The translations under genes and the position numbers were made by a program. A stretch of 13,552 bases of DNA from Pelotomaculum sp. UBA5255. GTDB taxonomy: Bacteria; Bacillota; Desulfotomaculia; Desulfotomaculales; Pelotomaculaceae. The notes below the pieces were generated by a model, which saw only the letters and a list, made by a program, of their open reading frames with translations, did not search any database and had not been told where the DNA came from. Where the stretch lies: contig DHTR01000087.1 of assembly GCA_002408725.1 (NCBI GenBank), positions 1-13,552 on the forward strand, read 5' to 3'. Each line of letters begins with the position of its first letter. Position 1 is the first letter of the stretch. Positions 12,349-13,552 of the stretch are shown one piece after another.

Positions 12349-13552
12349 ATGTTGCAGCTGGTTTTTGCCGGAGATGACGGGAAACTATACGACCATCCTT
12401 CTCTGCTGGCCACCGGGCGTACCGGGGACCGGTTCGTGGAGTTGGCGGATGAAGACATGATCAGGCTGCCCCGAGGGGCCTCCCTAGTGCTTGTGCCCGG
12501 AGGAGAGCCTGTGGGCATCACCCGCACGGGGCGCTTCACGGCTCCCGGGCGTAACCCCTGGGCCAAGGGGCAGGCCTGGGCGGTGGGCGCGCTCTTGCCG
12601 CAGGGATACACCCGCACGCTGCTGCCTTCCTTTCGGCGGGGGGAAAAGGAGAAAGCCTTGCCGATTCTGGGGTATGCGGCGGTGGCCTGCCGGGACGGGA
12701 AGCTTTACACGGCCGCCTGCCGTACGGAAAACCCCCGCAGGTGGGACCCGGTTCATTACAATACCAGCGATTTACCGGCGCTGGTTCGGAAGAAGCAGGC
12801 GAGGCACCCCCAAAACCGCATTCTCCAACAGTTGGCCCGCTGCTCGCTGGAATACCAGTGTTTTACCGCCCAAAATATTTTTTACGGCCGGTGGGAGGGC
12901 GGAATACCTGTTTCTCCGTCCTGCAATGCCCGCTGCCTGGGTTGTATTTCACTGCAGCCCGCTGAATGCTGCCCTTCACCCCAGTCGCGGATTGTCTTTG
13001 AGCCGACGCCTGCGGAGATTGCCGAGGTGGTCCTGCCCCATCTCCTGCACGGGAAGGAGAACATGGTCAGCTTCGGGCAGGGCTGCGAAGGTGAACCTGC
13101 TCTGGCTTCGGCAACCATCGTCAAAGCCATCGGGACAATCAGGGAAGCAACCGCCCTGGGGACTATTAATATGAACAGCAACGGCGGGCATAACGCGGGC
13201 GTGGTGGACATTTGCAAGGCCGGGCTGGATTCCATCCGGGTCAGCCTGATCAGCGCCCGGGAGGATATCTACAACTCCTACTATCGCCCTAGGGGCTACA
13301 GCCTGGACGATGTCCGCAGGTCCATCCGGGCAGCGGTGTCCTGTGGCGTTTACACGGCTTTAAACCTTCTGGTTTTTCCCGGGCTCACCGACCGAAAGGA
13401 GGAGGTGGCGTCCTTACTGGAACTGCTGCGCGATACAGGTGTAAACCAGGTCCAATTGCGTAACCTGAATATCGATCCCGATCTTCTTTTTAGGCATCTG
13501 CCCGGCGGCGGCGAAATCCTGGGCATATCGGCGCTGCTCAAGGCTCTGGAAG
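12349..13552 (+). CDS. Radical SAM protein with large N-terminal extension (3' end outside window)
   Basis: The frame from ATG 12349 stays open for 401 codons to the window edge. AGGGGGGTGG (12337-12346) precedes the ATG. The radical SAM cluster motif is C192-x3-C196-x2-C199 (SCNARCLGC), binding the [4Fe-4S] cluster that cleaves S-adenosylmethionine. FGQGCEGEP (242-250) corresponds to the GGEP-type SAM-binding motif, followed by barrel strands such as GTINMNSNGG (271-280) and SIRVSLISAREDIYNSYYRP (295-314). The first 190 residues form a separate domain I cannot assign, with cysteines at 114, 124, 165 and 171. Cys207/Cys208 follow the cluster motif and could bind another metal. GC content is high and codon use is GC-biased relative to the upstream intergenic DNA. 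Substrate is unknown. It could be a peptide- or RNA-modifying enzyme; nothing here decides. Confidence 0.85.
   Translation, partial: MLQLVFAGDDGKLYDHPSLLATGRTGDRFVELADEDMIRLPRGASLVLVPGGEPVGITRTGRFTAPGRNPWAKGQAWAVGALLPQGYTRTLLPSFRRGEKEKALPILGYAAVACRDGKLYTAACRTENPRRWDPVHYNTSDLPALVRKKQARHPQNRILQQLARCSLEYQCFTAQNIFYGRWEGGIPVSPSCNARCLGCISLQPAECCPSPQSRIVFEPTPAEIAEVVLPHLLHGKENMVSFGQGCEGEPALASATIVKAIGTIREATALGTINMNSNGGHNAGVVDICKAGLDSIRVSLISAREDIYNSYYRPRGYSLDDVRRSIRAAVSCGVYTALNLLVFPGLTDRKEEVASLLELLRDTGVNQVQLRNLNIDPDLLFRHLPGGGEILGISALLKALE

Noticed and set aside
12491..13174. 227-codon plus-strand ORF inside the radical SAM gene
   Set aside because: Arg/Pro-rich out-of-frame reading; the frame from 12349 carries the clear radical SAM motifs and stays open to the window end.

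Overview
The window is a piece of a spore-forming, Gram-positive (Firmicutes) chromosome. The best guess is the Peptococcaceae / Desulfotomaculum-Pelotomaculum group. This rests on the gene order, the strong GGAGG-type ribosome binding sites, the frequent TTG/GTG starts (five of eleven complete genes), a Spo0F-type regulator, and a moderate-to-high GC content. The species is an inference from gene order and style, not from a database match. I see no mobile element, CRISPR array, rRNA or tRNA.

Layout: (1) 2-46 is the probable last 14 codons of argS. (2) A consensus sigma-A promoter leads into pyrG (CTP synthase, 202-1815), closed by a perfect-palindrome terminator. (3) sppA (membrane signal-peptide peptidase) and a Yip1-type membrane protein lie 24 nt apart, probably as one operon. 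(4) A spo0F-like single-domain response regulator sits behind a sigma-H-like promoter. Its 5' end looks frameshifted by one G in a G-run. (5) A cysteine-rich protein with three putative zinc-ribbon modules is followed by fba (class II fructose-bisphosphate aldolase) and a short transaldolase. (6) A promoter and a promoter-proximal terminator precede a DUF2062 membrane protein, followed by rho and a secreted LysM-LysM-M23 peptidase. (7) A palindromic, REP-like terminator region separates that peptidase from the convergent nagZ (secreted GH3 beta-N-acetylglucosaminidase, minus strand). (8) About 470 bp without a confident gene carries three look-alike promoter modules. (9) A radical SAM enzyme with a large N-terminal extension runs off the right edge.

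The order pyrG - spo0F - fba - transaldolase - rho matches the core of the Bacillus subtilis rpoE-pyrG-ywjG-spo0F-fbaA-ywjH-murAB-glpX-rho-rpmE segment. The lineage-specific genes (sppA, yip1, zinc ribbon, DUF2062, M23, nagZ, radical SAM) are inserted into or appended to that ancestral backbone. Functional themes are nucleotide and sugar-phosphate metabolism, sporulation signalling, membrane proteolysis, transcription termination and cell-wall turnover.

The items most worth a second look are the apparent one-base frameshift at the spo0F start, the uncharacterised zinc-ribbon and radical SAM proteins, and the structured regulatory DNA at 6790-6922, 9887-9944 and 11929-12283.
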